Of a stretch of DNA of 64,000 nucleotides, positions 35,298 to 46,080 are shown piece by piece; within the stretch, counting starts at the first letter, position 1; each line of letters begins with the position of its first letter. Source of the DNA: Pseudomonas sp. stari2. Its GTDB lineage: Bacteria; Pseudomonadota; Gammaproteobacteria; Pseudomonadales; Pseudomonadaceae. Location of the stretch: positions 4,867,501 to 4,931,500 of the forward strand of contig NZ_CP099760.1 of the NCBI RefSeq assembly GCF_040760005.1, written 5' to 3'. The notes beneath the pieces were generated by a model, which was not told where the DNA came from, searched no databases, and saw nothing but the letters and a program-made list of their open reading frames with translations. The translations under genes and the position numbers were made by a program.

Positions 35298-36006
35298 CGA
35301 CGGCGCTCAGTACGTAACCCTTTCCCCACACCGTGCGCACTTCCCGCTCGGTGTAGCCGATCGATTTGAGTTTGCGGCGGATCTGGCTGATGTGCATGTC
35401 GAGGCTGCGGTCGTGGGCCGCGTAGCCGCGCTGAAGCACGTGCTGATAAAGGAAGGCCTTGCTCAGCACCTCTTCATCATTGCGATTGAGGGTTTCGAGC
35501 AAGCGGTATTCGCTGCGGGTCAGGCCGGCGGGTTGATTGCGGTAGGACACTTCGCACTGCTCATCGTCGAAATGCAGACCGCCCGCGGCCACCGGCTCAA
35601 CGCTGACGGCCGGGCGCCGGTCGAGGGCGACCCGACGCAGGATCGCTTCGATCCGCACATGCAACTCGGCCATGCTGAACGGCTTGGGCAGATAGTCGTC
35701 GGCCCCCAAACGAAAACCGCTGATGCGATCAGCCTCGGCCCCCAGCGCCGACATCAACAGCACCGGCGTGGAATGACTCTGACGCAGTTGCGTCAGCACA
35801 TTCAGACCATCAAGGCCCGGCAACAGAATGTCCATCAGCACCACATCGAATGGCTGGTGCCGGGCGATGCTCAGGCCTTCGCTGCCGCTCTGGCACCAGG
35901 TGACCTGGAAGCCGCTGCGCCCCAACTGTTCGTGAACATAGGCGCCGAGAACGGGATCGTCCTCGATGGAAAGAATGCGTGGCTGACCAACAGAGACAGG
36001 ATTCAT
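35284..36006 (-). CDS. OmpR-family response regulator (PirR-like position)
   Basis: A 240-residue regulator: receiver with EDDP, the aspartate in VVLMDILLPGLDG and KPFSMAELHVR, then a winged helix ending SLDMHISQIRRKLKSIGY…VWGKGYVLS. ATG 36006 is preferred over an in-frame TTG at 36045, although its ribosome site is weak. It precedes its kinase gene in the operon and is divergent from gacS. By position it matches PirR of P. aeruginosa; the regulatory target here is unknown because no receptor gene adjoins it. Confidence 0.85.
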   Translation of the reverse strand: MNPVSVGQPRILSIEDDPVLGAYVHEQLGRSGFQVTWCQSGSEGLSIARHQPFDVVLMDILLPGLDGLNVLTQLRQSHSTPVLLMSALGAEADRISGFRLGADDYLPKPFSMAELHVRIEAILRRVALDRRPAVSVEPVAAGGLHFDDEQCEVSYRNQPAGLTRSEYRLLETLNRNDEEVLSKAFLYQHVLQRGYAAHDRSLDMHISQIRRKLKSIGYTEREVRTVWGKGYVLSAVDEGV

Positions 36007-36222
36007 GACTATCTGCAAATAATTCTCAGTTGGGCGATTATTCAAGATTGCCCGCCGCCCGGCAACCCAAGGTTGACCTGTCGGACAAATGACCGGCGCC
36101 GAAACGACGGATCACGACATGATTTTTCCCGGGAATGCCCGCAAGCAAATCGCTACACTGCGCCCATGCCGCGTGCCGGAAGCACGCAAGAGTCAACGAT
36201 CAGCGGGATGCAGGAGATAGGC

Positions 36223-38976
36223 GTGCTCAAGAAACTGGGAATCAAAGGTCGCGTGTTGTTGCTGACCCTGTTGCCGACCAGCCTGATGGCGCTGGTGCTG
36301 GGCGGCTATTTCACCTGGACGCAGCAGTCCGACCTGCAGGCCCAATTGATGCAGCGCGGCGAAATGATCGCCGAGCAACTCGCTCCGCTGGTGGCGCCGG
36401 CCATGGGTCACGGCGATTCCGATCTGCTCGAGCGCATCGCCACCCAATCCCTTGAACAACCGGACGTGCGCGCGGTGACGTTCCTCGCCCCCGACCGTTC
36501 GCCACTGGCCCACGCCGGCCCGACCATGCTCAACCAGGCCCCCAGCGGCGACAGCACGCAACTGCTGCGGCGCAGCGGCAACGACGCCACCCGCTATCTG
36601 CTGCCAGTGTTCGGCAAACACCGCAATCTCGCTGGCGAACTGATCCCTCAAGAGTCCGATCGCCTGCTCGGCTGGGTCGAACTGGAGCTGTCGCACAACG
36701 GCATGTTGCTGCGTGGTTATCGAAGCCTGTTCGCCAGCCTGTTGCTAATTGCTGCAGGACTCGCCGGCGCCGCACTGCTGGCCCTGCGCATGGGCCGCAC
36801 GATCAATCGCCCGATCAGCCAGATCAAACAGGCAGTCGCGCAACTCAAGGACGGTCATCTGGAAACCCGCCTGCCGCCCCTCGGCAGTCAGGAACTGGAT
36901 GAACTGGCGTCCGGCATCAACCGCATGGCCGGCACCCTGCAAAATGCCCGGGAAGAATTGCAGCACAGTGTCGATCAGGCCACCGAAGACGTGCGTCAAA
37001 ACCTGGAAACTATCGAGATCCAGAACATCGAGCTGGACCTGGCCCGCAAGGAGGCCCTGGAAGCGAGCCGGATCAAGTCCGAGTTCCTCGCCAACATGAG
37101 TCACGAAATCCGTACGCCGCTCAACGGCATTCTCGGTTTCACCCACCTGCTGCAGAAAAGCGAGCTGACCCCGCGCCAGCTCGACTACCTGGGCACCATC
37201 GAAAAGTCCGCCGACAGTCTGCTGGGGATCATCAACGAAATCCTCGACTTCTCGAAGATCGAGGCCGGCAAACTGGTGCTCGACCACATCCCGTTCAACT
37301 TGCGCGACCTGTTGCAGGACACCCTGACCATCCTCGCCCCTGCTGCCCATGCCAAGCAGCTGGAACTGGTGAGCCTGGTCTATCGCGACACGCCGCTGTC
37401 GCTGGTTGGTGATCCGCTGCGGCTCAAGCAGATCCTCACCAACCTTGTGAGCAACGCGATCAAGTTCACCCGCGAGGGCACCATCGTCGCCCGCGCCATG
37501 CTCGAAGAAGAACACGAAGACAGCGTGCAACTGCGCATCAGCATTCAGGACACCGGCATCGGCCTGTCGAACCAGGACGTGCGCGCCTTGTTCCAGGCCT
37601 TCAGCCAGGCTGACAACTCGCTGTCGCGTCAGCCCGGCGGCACCGGTCTGGGGCTGGTGATTTCCAAGCGTCTGATCGAACAGATGGGCGGCGAGATCGG
37701 CGTCGACAGCACCCCGGGCGAAGGCTCGGAGTTCTGGATCAGCCTGAGCCTGCCCAAGACTCGCGACGACGCCGAAGACCTGCCCGCCGCGCCATTGCTC
37801 GGCCGTCGGGTGGCGGTGCTGGAAAACCACGAACTGGCGCGTCAGGCGTTGCAGCATCAACTGGAAGATTGCGGGCTCGACGTCACACCGTTCAATACCC
37901 TCGAAAGTCTGACCAATGGTGTCACTGGTGCCCATCAGACCGATCAGGCCATCGATCTGGCGGTGCTCGGCATCACCAGCAACGACATGCCGCCGGAACG
38001 CCTCAACCAGCACATCTGGGATCTCGAACACCTCGGCTGTCGGGTACTGGTGTTGTGCCCGACCACCGAACTGACGCTGTTCCATCTCTCGGTGCCCAAC
38101 CCGCACAGCCAGCTCCAGTCCAAACCGGCCTGCACCCGCAAGCTGCGCCGGGCGTTGTCGGACATGGTCAACCCGCGCCAGACACGCAGCGAACCCGGCG
38201 AACCGCTGTCGAGCCGTGCGCCGAAAGTGCTGTGTGTCGACGACAACCCTGCCAACCTGTTGCTGGTGCAGACATTGCTCGAAGACATGGGCGCCAAGGT
38301 GCTCGCCGTCGAAAGCGGCTATGCGGCGGTCAAGGCTGTGCAGAGCGAAACCTTCGACCTGGTGCTGATGGACGTGCAGATGCCGGGCATGGACGGACGC
38401 CAGAGCACCGAGACCATCCGTCAGTGGGAAAGCGAACGCCATTGCACGCCGCTGCCGATCGTCGCCCTCACCGCCCACGCCATGGCCAACGAAAAACGCG
38501 CACTGTTGCAAAGCGGCATGGACGACTACCTGACCAAACCGATCAGCGAACGGCAACTGGCCCAAGTGGTTCTGAAGTGGACAGGACTGGCGCTGCGCAA
38601 TCAGGCACCGGACCGTGGCGGTGAAAGCCTCGTGGGGCATCAGGACCTGCCGGTACTGGATCACGAAGAAGGCTTGCGCCTGGCCGCCGGCAAGGCGGAT
38701 CTGGCGGCGGACATGCTGGCCATGTTGCTGGCTTCGCTCGAGGCTGATCGCGAAGCCATTCGCACGGCCCGCGACAATCAGGATCAGAACGGTCTGCTCG
38801 AACGGGTGCATCGCCTGCACGGTGCCACCCGCTACTGCGGCGTTCCACAATTGCGCGCGGCCTGCCAGCGCAGCGAAACCCTGCTCAAACAGGAAGACCC
38901 CAAGGCCTCAACCGCACTGGATGAACTGGAGCGGGCGATCAATCGTCTGGCGGCGCAGGCGAAGATCAGCGCCTGA
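36223..38976 (+). CDS. gacS: Hybrid sensor kinase GacS
   Basis: Membrane sensor of the Gac/Rsm cascade, which phosphorylates GacA to induce small RNAs that titrate RsmA/E and so control secondary metabolism, biofilm and virulence. It is 917 residues from GTG 36223 (AGGAG six bases upstream), the usual GacS length. TM1 is about residues 11-32, TM2 about 165-187, then HAMP, HisKA with ANMSHEIRTPLNGILGF, HATPase with NLVSNAIKF and GGTGLGLVI, a degenerate receiver-like region (about 515-640), receiver with DDNPANL and LMDVQMPGMDG, and a C-terminal Hpt with RVHRLHGATRYCG. The frame open to 35392 is not coding. Confidence 0.97.
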   Translation: MLKKLGIKGRVLLLTLLPTSLMALVLGGYFTWTQQSDLQAQLMQRGEMIAEQLAPLVAPAMGHGDSDLLERIATQSLEQPDVRAVTFLAPDRSPLAHAGPTMLNQAPSGDSTQLLRRSGNDATRYLLPVFGKHRNLAGELIPQESDRLLGWVELELSHNGMLLRGYRSLFASLLLIAAGLAGAALLALRMGRTINRPISQIKQAVAQLKDGHLETRLPPLGSQELDELASGINRMAGTLQNAREELQHSVDQATEDVRQNLETIEIQNIELDLARKEALEASRIKSEFLANMSHEIRTPLNGILGFTHLLQKSELTPRQLDYLGTIEKSADSLLGIINEILDFSKIEAGKLVLDHIPFNLRDLLQDTLTILAPAAHAKQLELVSLVYRDTPLSLVGDPLRLKQILTNLVSNAIKFTREGTIVARAMLEEEHEDSVQLRISIQDTGIGLSNQDVRALFQAFSQADNSLSRQPGGTGLGLVISKRLIEQMGGEIGVDSTPGEGSEFWISLSLPKTRDDAEDLPAAPLLGRRVAVLENHELARQALQHQLEDCGLDVTPFNTLESLTNGVTGAHQTDQAIDLAVLGITSNDMPPERLNQHIWDLEHLGCRVLVLCPTTELTLFHLSVPNPHSQLQSKPACTRKLRRALSDMVNPRQTRSEPGEPLSSRAPKVLCVDDNPANLLLVQTLLEDMGAKVLAVESGYAAVKAVQSETFDLVLMDVQMPGMDGRQSTETIRQWESERHCTPLPIVALTAHAMANEKRALLQSGMDDYLTKPISERQLAQVVLKWTGLALRNQAPDRGGESLVGHQDLPVLDHEEGLRLAAGKADLAADMLAMLLASLEADREAIRTARDNQDQNGLLERVHRLHGATRYCGVPQLRAACQRSETLLKQEDPKASTALDELERAINRLAAQAKISA

Positions 38977-39059
38977 TCCACGGCAATGCCGGTCAACGCC
39001 GACGCGGCTACAGTTGTCGCGGGTGATTTACGCCCGCGTCGATGCTTCAGGAGGATTTC

Positions 39060-40049
39060 ATGCGCACGATCGTTTTCAGCAGCCAGACCTACGACCGCGA
39101 CAGTTTCCTCGCCGCCGACTGCCCGGCCGACATCGAGCTGCACTTTCAACCGGCCCGACTGAGTCTCGACACGGCGCCCCTGGCCGACCGGTACGAAGTG
39201 GTCTGTGCCTTCATCAACGATGACCTCAGCGCTCCCGTGCTGGAGCGCCTGGCGGCCGGCGGAACCCGACTGATCGCCCTGCGTTCGGCGGGTTACAACC
39301 ATGTCGACCTGAGCGCCGCCAAACGCCTGGGACTGGTCGTCACGCGCGTACCGGCCTACTCGCCCCACGCGGTGGCCGAGCATGCGGTGGCGCTGATTCT
39401 TGCACTCAATCGCCGACTGCACCGGGCCTATAACCGCACCCGCGAAGGCGACTTCAGCCTGCACGGGCTGACCGGTTTCGATCTGGTCGGCAAGACCGTC
39501 GGCATTGTCGGCACCGGTCAGATCGGCGCAACGTTTGCGAAAATCATGCACGGTTTCGGCTGTGAGCTGCTGGCCTTCGACCCGTATCCGAACCCGGCCG
39601 TCGAAGCCTTGGGGGCGCGCTATCTCAGTCTGCCGCAACTGCTGGAGCAATCGCAGATCATCAGCCTGCATTGCCCGCTCAACGAGCAGAGCAAGCACCT
39701 GATCAACCGTGATTCGCTGGCGCACATGCAACCCGGTGCGATGCTGATCAATACCGGGCGCGGTGGCCTTGTAGACACACCGGCGCTGATCGACGCTCTG
39801 AAGGACGGCCAACTGGGGTATCTGGGGCTGGATGTTTACGAAGAAGAGGCGCAACTGTTTTTCGAAGACCGCTCCGACCTGCCTTTACAGGACGACGTGC
39901 TCGCGCGGTTGCTGACATTCCCCAACGTGATCATTACTGCGCATCAGGCGTTTCTGACCCACGAGGCGCTGGGTGCGATTGCCGCCACCACCCTGCACAA
40001 CATCGCGACCTGGGCGGCAGGAACGCCGCAGAACCAGGTCGAAGGCTGA
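39060..40049 (+). CDS. ldhA: D-lactate dehydrogenase (2-hydroxyacid dehydrogenase)
   Basis: NADH-dependent reduction of pyruvate to D-lactate in fermentative metabolism. 329 residues with the NAD motif VGIVGTGQIGATFAKI (about residues 145-160), the catalytic arginine and glutamate in NTGRGGLVDTPAL and YEEEAQLFFED, and the histidine in ITAHQAFLT. A near-perfect AGGAGGA lies five bases before ATG 39060. It follows gacS by 83 bp, as in PAO1. Confidence 0.95.
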   Translation: MRTIVFSSQTYDRDSFLAADCPADIELHFQPARLSLDTAPLADRYEVVCAFINDDLSAPVLERLAAGGTRLIALRSAGYNHVDLSAAKRLGLVVTRVPAYSPHAVAEHAVALILALNRRLHRAYNRTREGDFSLHGLTGFDLVGKTVGIVGTGQIGATFAKIMHGFGCELLAFDPYPNPAVEALGARYLSLPQLLEQSQIISLHCPLNEQSKHLINRDSLAHMQPGAMLINTGRGGLVDTPALIDALKDGQLGYLGLDVYEEEAQLFFEDRSDLPLQDDVLARLLTFPNVIITAHQAFLTHEALGAIAATTLHNIATWAAGTPQNQVEG

Positions 40050-40059
40050 CAATCGATCG

Positions 40060-40542
40060 TCAGACCGGAGGCGGCGTCGGGGCAATCGCCACGCAAAAAA
40101 TCAGCAACGCCAGCCAGCCGAAGCCAAACAGTCGCTGCTTGAGGGAGTGGCCCCGACGCAGCAGAAACCAGACAAACATCATCGGCATCAGAAACGCCAT
40201 GACCTTCAGCCAGCCCTCTACCGGGCGCACACCATCGACATACGACTGTTGCTCGACCGCTTGCTCGGCTGCCTGTTCGGCCTGCTGCCGGCGGCGGCGC
40301 CCAGCGGCGGCGGGCATGACTTTGGGTTCCAGGGCAGACGCAGGAGCGGCTTCTGCGACGAAAGCGTCGGTAACTGCCTTGTTCCGGGGCAGACTGCCAA
40401 AGGAAATCGTTGATGTCGCGGTGGCCGGCCGGGAAACCTGCAGTGGTGCGTGTTTACCCGTCATCGGAGCCCCGCAATGAATGCACGTCATCGCTTCGGG
40501 GCTGATGCTCCGCTTGCATTCATAACATTCGATCAGCGCCAT
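40060..40542 (-). CDS. Zinc-ribbon membrane protein, hypothetical
   Basis: A 160-residue protein. An N-terminal zinc ribbon has CYECKRSISPEAMTCIHCGAP (two CxxC pairs, residues 5-25). A disordered Ala/Gln/Arg-rich middle follows, then two hydrophobic segments near the C terminus (about residues 113-130 and 137-155). The ATG at 40542 follows AAGGA; the longer frame to 40635 is not used. It is convergent with ldhA (10 bp between stops) and divergent from the next gene. The function is unknown; the ribbon probably lies in the cytoplasm. Confidence 0.8.
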   Translation of the reverse strand: MALIECYECKRSISPEAMTCIHCGAPMTGKHAPLQVSRPATATSTISFGSLPRNKAVTDAFVAEAAPASALEPKVMPAAAGRRRRQQAEQAAEQAVEQQSYVDGVRPVEGWLKVMAFLMPMMFVWFLLRRGHSLKQRLFGFGWLALLIFCVAIAPTPPPV

Positions 40543-40675
40543 GTTCCGTTCCTTAGAGATGAAGGCGGCAGTTTGCCACGACTGTGGTGTCGATTTGAAC
40601 CGGATCGAAGGTCGCAAGCGCGCGTTATTCTGCAATCAAGCCCGTGCTAGCATGTCGCGCATATTTGGAGGACCC

Positions 40676-41110
40676 ATGGTCGAACACGATTTCCGCTACA
40701 CCCTGATGAACCCGCAACACACCCTCACCGAATGCCGCGCCCTCGTACCGGGCCGTTATCAGGTCACCGGCAACGGTGGTTCGATCCGTATCGGTGACGT
40801 GCTGGTCGTGACCCTCAAAGGCAGCAAGGACTTGTCCATGCGCCTGACCGTCGACACCGTCCGCCACCTGATCAACCCGCCGGGTCAATGGACCGCGATG
40901 ACCACCGGCCCGGTGTTCGGCGAACTGGCGATCCATACCTGGCAGGTCAACTGTGACAGCTGCGCCAAGGAACTGAGCTTCGAATTCGCGGTAGACGCCA
41001 AGCTCGGCAAACCGGCAGAAAAACCAGCCGCTACGGCACGTATCGCCGAGCTCGGCTGGAAAGCCGTCGATGACAAGCACCTGTGTCCGAAATGCCAGGA
41101 GCCGGCGTGA
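40676..41110 (+). CDS. Conserved hypothetical protein with split zinc-ribbon cysteines
   Basis: A 144-residue soluble protein. GGAGGA precedes ATG 40676. The N-terminal half (RYQVTGNGGSIRIGDVLVVTLKGSKDLSMRLTVDTV) looks like a small beta barrel. Two CxxC pairs, VNCDSCAKE (about residue 84) and LCPKCQ (about 139), could form one zinc site. A similar protein is common in Pseudomonas and I know no function for it. The stop overlaps the start of the META lipoprotein gene (GTGATG), so they are cotranscribed. Confidence 0.8.
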   Translation: MVEHDFRYTLMNPQHTLTECRALVPGRYQVTGNGGSIRIGDVLVVTLKGSKDLSMRLTVDTVRHLINPPGQWTAMTTGPVFGELAIHTWQVNCDSCAKELSFEFAVDAKLGKPAEKPAATARIAELGWKAVDDKHLCPKCQEPA

Positions 41111-41514
41111 TGAAACACCTGGCCCTGACCGCCGCTTTCGGCGCCGGCCTGATGGGTTGCGCCGCGGAGCCTGTGCAACTGCAACAGAACCGCAGCTACA
41201 TTCTGGAGTGGATCGGCGAGCGGCCACTGATGGACTACAGCCACCTGACTGTGACCCTCGGCGATGATGGCCGGGCGTATGGCAACGGCGGCTGCAACCA
41301 TTGGTTCGCGCCCTACACTCTGGAAGGCGACAAACTCAGCTTCGGCAAGGTCGGCAAGACCCGCAAACTGTGTGCTCCGGCGTTGATGGAGCAGGAACAG
41401 CGTTTCCTCCAGGCCCTGGAGAAAGTCGAGCGCTGGGACGTTTCGCCCATCGAGCAGATGCGTTTCTGGCCTGCCGAGGGCAAGCCATTGCGCTGGTGGC
41501 TGGAAGAGGGCTGA
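41110..41514 (+). CDS. META/HslJ-domain lipoprotein
   Basis: A 134-residue putative lipoprotein. The signal peptide ends in a lipobox, LMGC (cysteine about residue 17). The rest is a META domain with YILEWIGERPLMDYSHLTVTLGDDGRAYGNGGCNHWFAPYTL, the recurrent G.GGCN motif being diagnostic of the HslJ family. Members are linked to heat-shock and novobiocin tolerance in E. coli, but the mechanism is unknown. ATG 41110 overlaps the upstream stop; GTG 41107 is possible. Confidence 0.85.
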   Translation: MKHLALTAAFGAGLMGCAAEPVQLQQNRSYILEWIGERPLMDYSHLTVTLGDDGRAYGNGGCNHWFAPYTLEGDKLSFGKVGKTRKLCAPALMEQEQRFLQALEKVERWDVSPIEQMRFWPAEGKPLRWWLEEG

Positions 41515-41521
41515 CCTTCCA

Positions 41522-41550
41522 ATCGTTCCCACGCAGAGCGTGGGAACGAT
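41522..41550. repeat. REP-like palindrome between convergent genes
   Basis: Perfect 13-bp arms ATCGTTCCCACGC and GCGTGGGAACGAT with a three-base spacer. Variants occur at 43522-43550 and 53719-53741. It may act as a terminator for the META gene and the TlpA-like gene. Confidence 0.8.
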
Positions 41551-41552
41551 CC

Positions 41553-43081
<1,529 letters not shown>

Positions 43082-43082
43082 G

Positions 43083-43508
43083 ATGGCCAGAAAGCCGAAA
43101 GTCCTGCCCGCCGTCGAATGGCTGGAGCCACGGGTGCGGGCGATGCGGGTGATCAGTCTGCTGTGCTTTTTCGGTCTGGCCGGACTGCTCGCTGCGTATT
43201 ACCTTGTGTTCGCCGACCTCCACGGCGCGCGGCCGTGGGTGATTCTGCTGATTGAGCTGATCCCGTGGCTGGTGCTGGCACCGGGCATGATCATGGGCAG
43301 CGCCCGCGGGCATTCGTGGATGTGCTTTGTGGTGAACCTGTATTTCATCAAGGGCGCACTGGCGGCGTATGACCCGAGCCGCCAGTTGTTCGGCGTGCTG
43401 GAGATGATCGCCAGTCTGGCGGTGTTCTGCTCGGCGCTGCTGTATGTGCGCTGGCGGTATCAGTTGAACCGCAAGCTGGCCGGCGAAGGCGAAATCTCCG
43501 TCGCCTGA
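43083..43508 (+). CDS. DUF2069 inner-membrane protein
   Basis: A 141-residue membrane protein with four hydrophobic segments (about residues 22-43, 51-70, 78-93 and 103-122) and positively charged termini. SWMCFVVNLYFIKGALAAY is the conserved DUF2069 signature. The function is unknown. It is the last gene of the arsC-wrbA operon. Confidence 0.88.
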   Translation: MARKPKVLPAVEWLEPRVRAMRVISLLCFFGLAGLLAAYYLVFADLHGARPWVILLIELIPWLVLAPGMIMGSARGHSWMCFVVNLYFIKGALAAYDPSRQLFGVLEMIASLAVFCSALLYVRWRYQLNRKLAGEGEISVA

Positions 43509-43521
43509 CAGCTCTCCCGGT

Positions 43522-43550
43522 ATCGTTCCTACGTTCTGCGTGGGAACGAT
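43522..43550. repeat. REP-like palindrome, second copy
   Basis: ATCGTTCCTACGT and GCGTGGGAACGAT around TCT, a diverged version of 41522-41550. It again lies between two convergent genes. Confidence 0.7.
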
Positions 43551-43559
43551 CACTCGGTC

Positions 43560-44234
43560 TCAATGGTTGACGGTGTATGCCAGCATCATCGAAATCTGGC
43601 TCATCGGCCGTCCGCCACTTTCTTCATGCCACTGGTTGAACGCGTTCTGCACCGTGGCCAGATCCCGCAGACTGCTCGGTGCCTTGTCGACGATCTTCTG
43701 TGCATTCAACGCCGCGACCACATCGTAGCTCGGCACGAACGTGTCCTTGCCAACCATGCGCAGGAAGCGTGGCGCCGACAGCCCGCCCAATTGATGACCG
43801 TGCTTTTTCAGGTAGGTCCACAGGCCGACGATATCGGTCACCGGCCAGTCCGCCAGCAATGCGCCGAAACTGCCCTTTTCTTTCTCGACGTCCAGAATGA
43901 ACTGCGCATTGCGCGGCACGCTTTTCAGTTTGCCCAGGTGACGGATGATCCGCGCGTCCTGCATCAACCGCTCAAGGTGTTCGGCGCTCATCAGTACGAC
44001 CTTTTCCGGATCGAACTTGAAGAACACTTCTTCGAAAGCTGGCCACTTGGCGTCCACCAGGCTGTGCTTGAGCCCGGCACGGAAGACCCTCAGGGCCATG
44101 GTCGAGAGATAACGGTCGTCGCTGATCTGGCGCAATTGCGCCGGGGTCTTGGGAACAGGCAGATGGGCTTCCAGTTCAGCCGCCGAACCGAATCGGTTCA
44201 GACAGTATTCGTGCAGCCACTTGTAATCGCGCAT
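43560..44234 (-). CDS. DNA-3-methyladenine glycosylase I-like protein
   Basis: A 224-residue protein resembling the Tag family of alkylation-repair glycosylases (helix-hairpin-helix fold). Features include ALRVFRAGLKHSLVDAKWPAFEEVFFKFDPEKV and DARIIRHLGKLKSVPRNAQFIL, which correspond to the substrate-recognition region of Tag. The zinc-binding cysteines of E. coli Tag are not apparent, and the first 40 residues differ, so it may be a divergent subfamily. A terminator hairpin separates it from ttcA. Confidence 0.8.
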   Translation of the reverse strand: MRDYKWLHEYCLNRFGSAAELEAHLPVPKTPAQLRQISDDRYLSTMALRVFRAGLKHSLVDAKWPAFEEVFFKFDPEKVVLMSAEHLERLMQDARIIRHLGKLKSVPRNAQFILDVEKEKGSFGALLADWPVTDIVGLWTYLKKHGHQLGGLSAPRFLRMVGKDTFVPSYDVVAALNAQKIVDKAPSSLRDLATVQNAFNQWHEESGGRPMSQISMMLAYTVNH

Positions 44235-44257
44235 GCCCTCTCCTAGAAAACGAATTG

Positions 44258-44287
44258 AAAACGGCGCCCGCGAGCGCCGTTTTTTTT
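44258..44287. terminator. Terminator between ttcA and the Tag-like gene
   Basis: AAACGGCGC pairs with GCGCCGTTT around a CCGCGA loop, flanked by T residues on both sides. It would end the ttcA transcript on the minus strand. Confidence 0.8.
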
Positions 44288-44303
44288 CAAGCGATCGGAT
44301 CGC

Positions 44304-45128
44304 TTACAGGTTCACCACGTTAACGAAACGCGAAGCCGCGGTTTCATCAATCTTCAGGCTGGTGAAGTCGAACAGGTTACGGTCAGCCAGTTGCGACGGG
44401 ATCACGTTCTGCAGGCTGCGGAAAATGCTCTCGGTACGGCCCGGGGTCTTGCGCTCCCAGTCCTGGAGCATTTCCTTGACCACCTGACGTTGCAGGTTTT
44501 CCTGGGAACCGCAGAGGTTGCACGGAATGATCGGGAATTGCTTGAAGTCCGAGTAGGCCTGGATGTCTTTCTCGTTGCAGTAGGCCAACGGGCGGATCAC
44601 CACGTTGCGTCCGTCGTCGGCGCGCAGCTTCGGCGGCATTGCCTTTAGGCTGCCGTTGAAGAACATGTTGAGGAAGAACGTCTCGACGATGTCGTCGCGG
44701 TGATGACCGAGGGCCATTTTGGTCGCACCGATTTCGTCGGCGAAGGTGTACAGCGTGCCGCGACGCAGACGCGAGCACAGCGAGCAGGTGGTCTTGCCTT
44801 CCGGGATCAGTTCCTTGACCACCGAGTACGTGTCTTTCTCGACGATGTGGTACTCGATGCCCAGCTCTTTCAGGTAGGCCGGCAGCACGTGCTCAGGGAA
44901 GCCCGGCTGCTTCTGGTCCATATTCACGGCGACGATCTCGAACTTGATCGGTGCAACCTTCTGCAGGTGCATCAGCACGTCGAGCATGGTGTAGCTGTCC
45001 TTGCCCCCGGACAGGCAGACCATGACCTTGTCGCCGTCTTCGATCATGTTGAAGTCGGTGACTGCTTCGCCGGCCAGGCGGCGCAGGCGCTTTTGCAGTT
45101 TGTTCTGGTTGACCGTAAGAGTGCCCAT
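44304..45128 (-). CDS. ttcA: tRNA 2-thiocytidine(32) synthetase
   Basis: ATP- and iron-sulfur-dependent thiolation of C32 in tRNA. 274 residues with the PP-loop [10 protein letters not shown] (about residues 40-49), the first CxxC in [12 protein letters not shown] (about 114-125) and the second in [14 protein letters not shown] (about 205-215). ATG 45128 ([20 protein letters not shown]) matches the family; the frame to 45227 is not used. Confidence 0.95.
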   Translation of the reverse strand: MGTLTVNQNKLQKRLRRLAGEAVTDFNMIEDGDKVMVCLSGGKDSYTMLDVLMHLQKVAPIKFEIVAVNMDQKQPGFPEHVLPAYLKELGIEYHIVEKDTYSVVKELIPEGKTTCSLCSRLRRGTLYTFADEIGATKMALGHHRDDIVETFFLNMFFNGSLKAMPPKLRADDGRNVVIRPLAYCNEKDIQAYSDFKQFPIIPCNLCGSQENLQRQVVKEMLQDWERKTPGRTESIFRSLQNVIPSQLADRNLFDFTSLKIDETAASRFVNVVNL

Positions 45129-45417
45129 GACGCGAAATCCGTGAGGTGTGACGAAAGGCGGGCATTTTACGCAAAAACACCGGGGTTGTGGCCACAGGTT
45201 GTCGCCCCCTCGATTGCCCGTTTGCACAGACCCCGACGCGATTACCCCGCCGGTTTACAGCGCGATTTGCTCTAAGACCCTATTACCTGTGCGGTTAAGA
45301 CCTTTCTATACTGCGACATAAGGTCGCACGCAATCTGAAGACCTGTATTTGCTCGGCCACATTGGCCCGTAGGCGCTCCGCTGGGGGGCGATGGCAATAA
45401 AAAGAGGAGTGACTGGC

Positions 45418-46020
45418 ATGATCCATCACGTAGTGGGACTTTTTACCCACCCCGATCAGGAATGGAAGGAAATCCGTGGCGACCAAGAGGAAAGCATCAG
45501 CCACATGTACCTGACACACACGCTGATTCTGGCGGCGATCCCCGCCATTTCGGCGTTTATCGGCACGACGCAGGTCGGCTGGGTCATCGGCAGCCGCGCA
45601 CCGGTGATGCTCACCGTCGAAAGCGCGTTGTGGATGACCATCATGTCGTACCTGGCGATGCTCGGCGGGGTCGCGGTCATGGGTGCTTTCGTGCACTGGA
45701 TGGCCCGCACCTATGACGCCAACCCGAGCCTGGCCCGCTGCGTGGCGTTTGCCACCTACACCGCGACACCATTGTTCGTCGGCGGGCTGGCGGCGTTGTA
45801 TCCACATATGTGGCTGGGGATGATCGTCGGTACGGCGGCCATCTGCTACACGGTGTACCTGTTGTATGTGGGGTTGCCGACCTTCATGAACATTCCGTCT
45901 GACGAGGGTTTTCTGTTTTCCAGCTCGGTACTGGCGGTAGGTCTGGTGGTGCTGGTGGCCATCATGGCGTTTACCGTGATTGTCTGGGGACTGGGCGTGG
46001 GGCCCGTCTACACGAATTAG
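45418..46020 (+). CDS. Yip1-domain inner-membrane protein
   Basis: A 200-residue protein starting MIHHVVGLFTHPDQEWKEIRGD, the typical N terminus of the bacterial Yip1 family, followed by five hydrophobic segments (about residues 34-52, 70-92, 108-126, 131-150 and 170-192). AGAGGAG precedes ATG 45418, which is preferred to the upstream ATG at 45391. The function in bacteria is unknown. It ends 40 bp before a small GC hairpin. The 289 bp between ttcA and this gene hold no recognisable gene. Confidence 0.88.
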   Translation: MIHHVVGLFTHPDQEWKEIRGDQEESISHMYLTHTLILAAIPAISAFIGTTQVGWVIGSRAPVMLTVESALWMTIMSYLAMLGGVAVMGAFVHWMARTYDANPSLARCVAFATYTATPLFVGGLAALYPHMWLGMIVGTAAICYTVYLLYVGLPTFMNIPSDEGFLFSSSVLAVGLVVLVAIMAFTVIVWGLGVGPVYTN

Positions 46021-46059
46021 GTGGCTGCAACGCCGAGAAGAACAAGATCCGCCAACACA

Positions 46060-46080
46060 GGCCGCCGCAAGGCGGCCTTC
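46060..46080 (+). terminator. Short GC hairpin terminator
   Basis: GGCCGCC/GGCGGCC with a GCAA tetraloop, followed by TTCT. It lies after the Yip1 gene. Confidence 0.65.

Noticed and set aside
36745..38850. A 701-codon minus-strand frame inside gacS
   Set aside because: It is the mirror of gacS codons, with His/Gln/Val-rich low-complexity translation and no ribosome site. gacS is unmistakable on the other strand.
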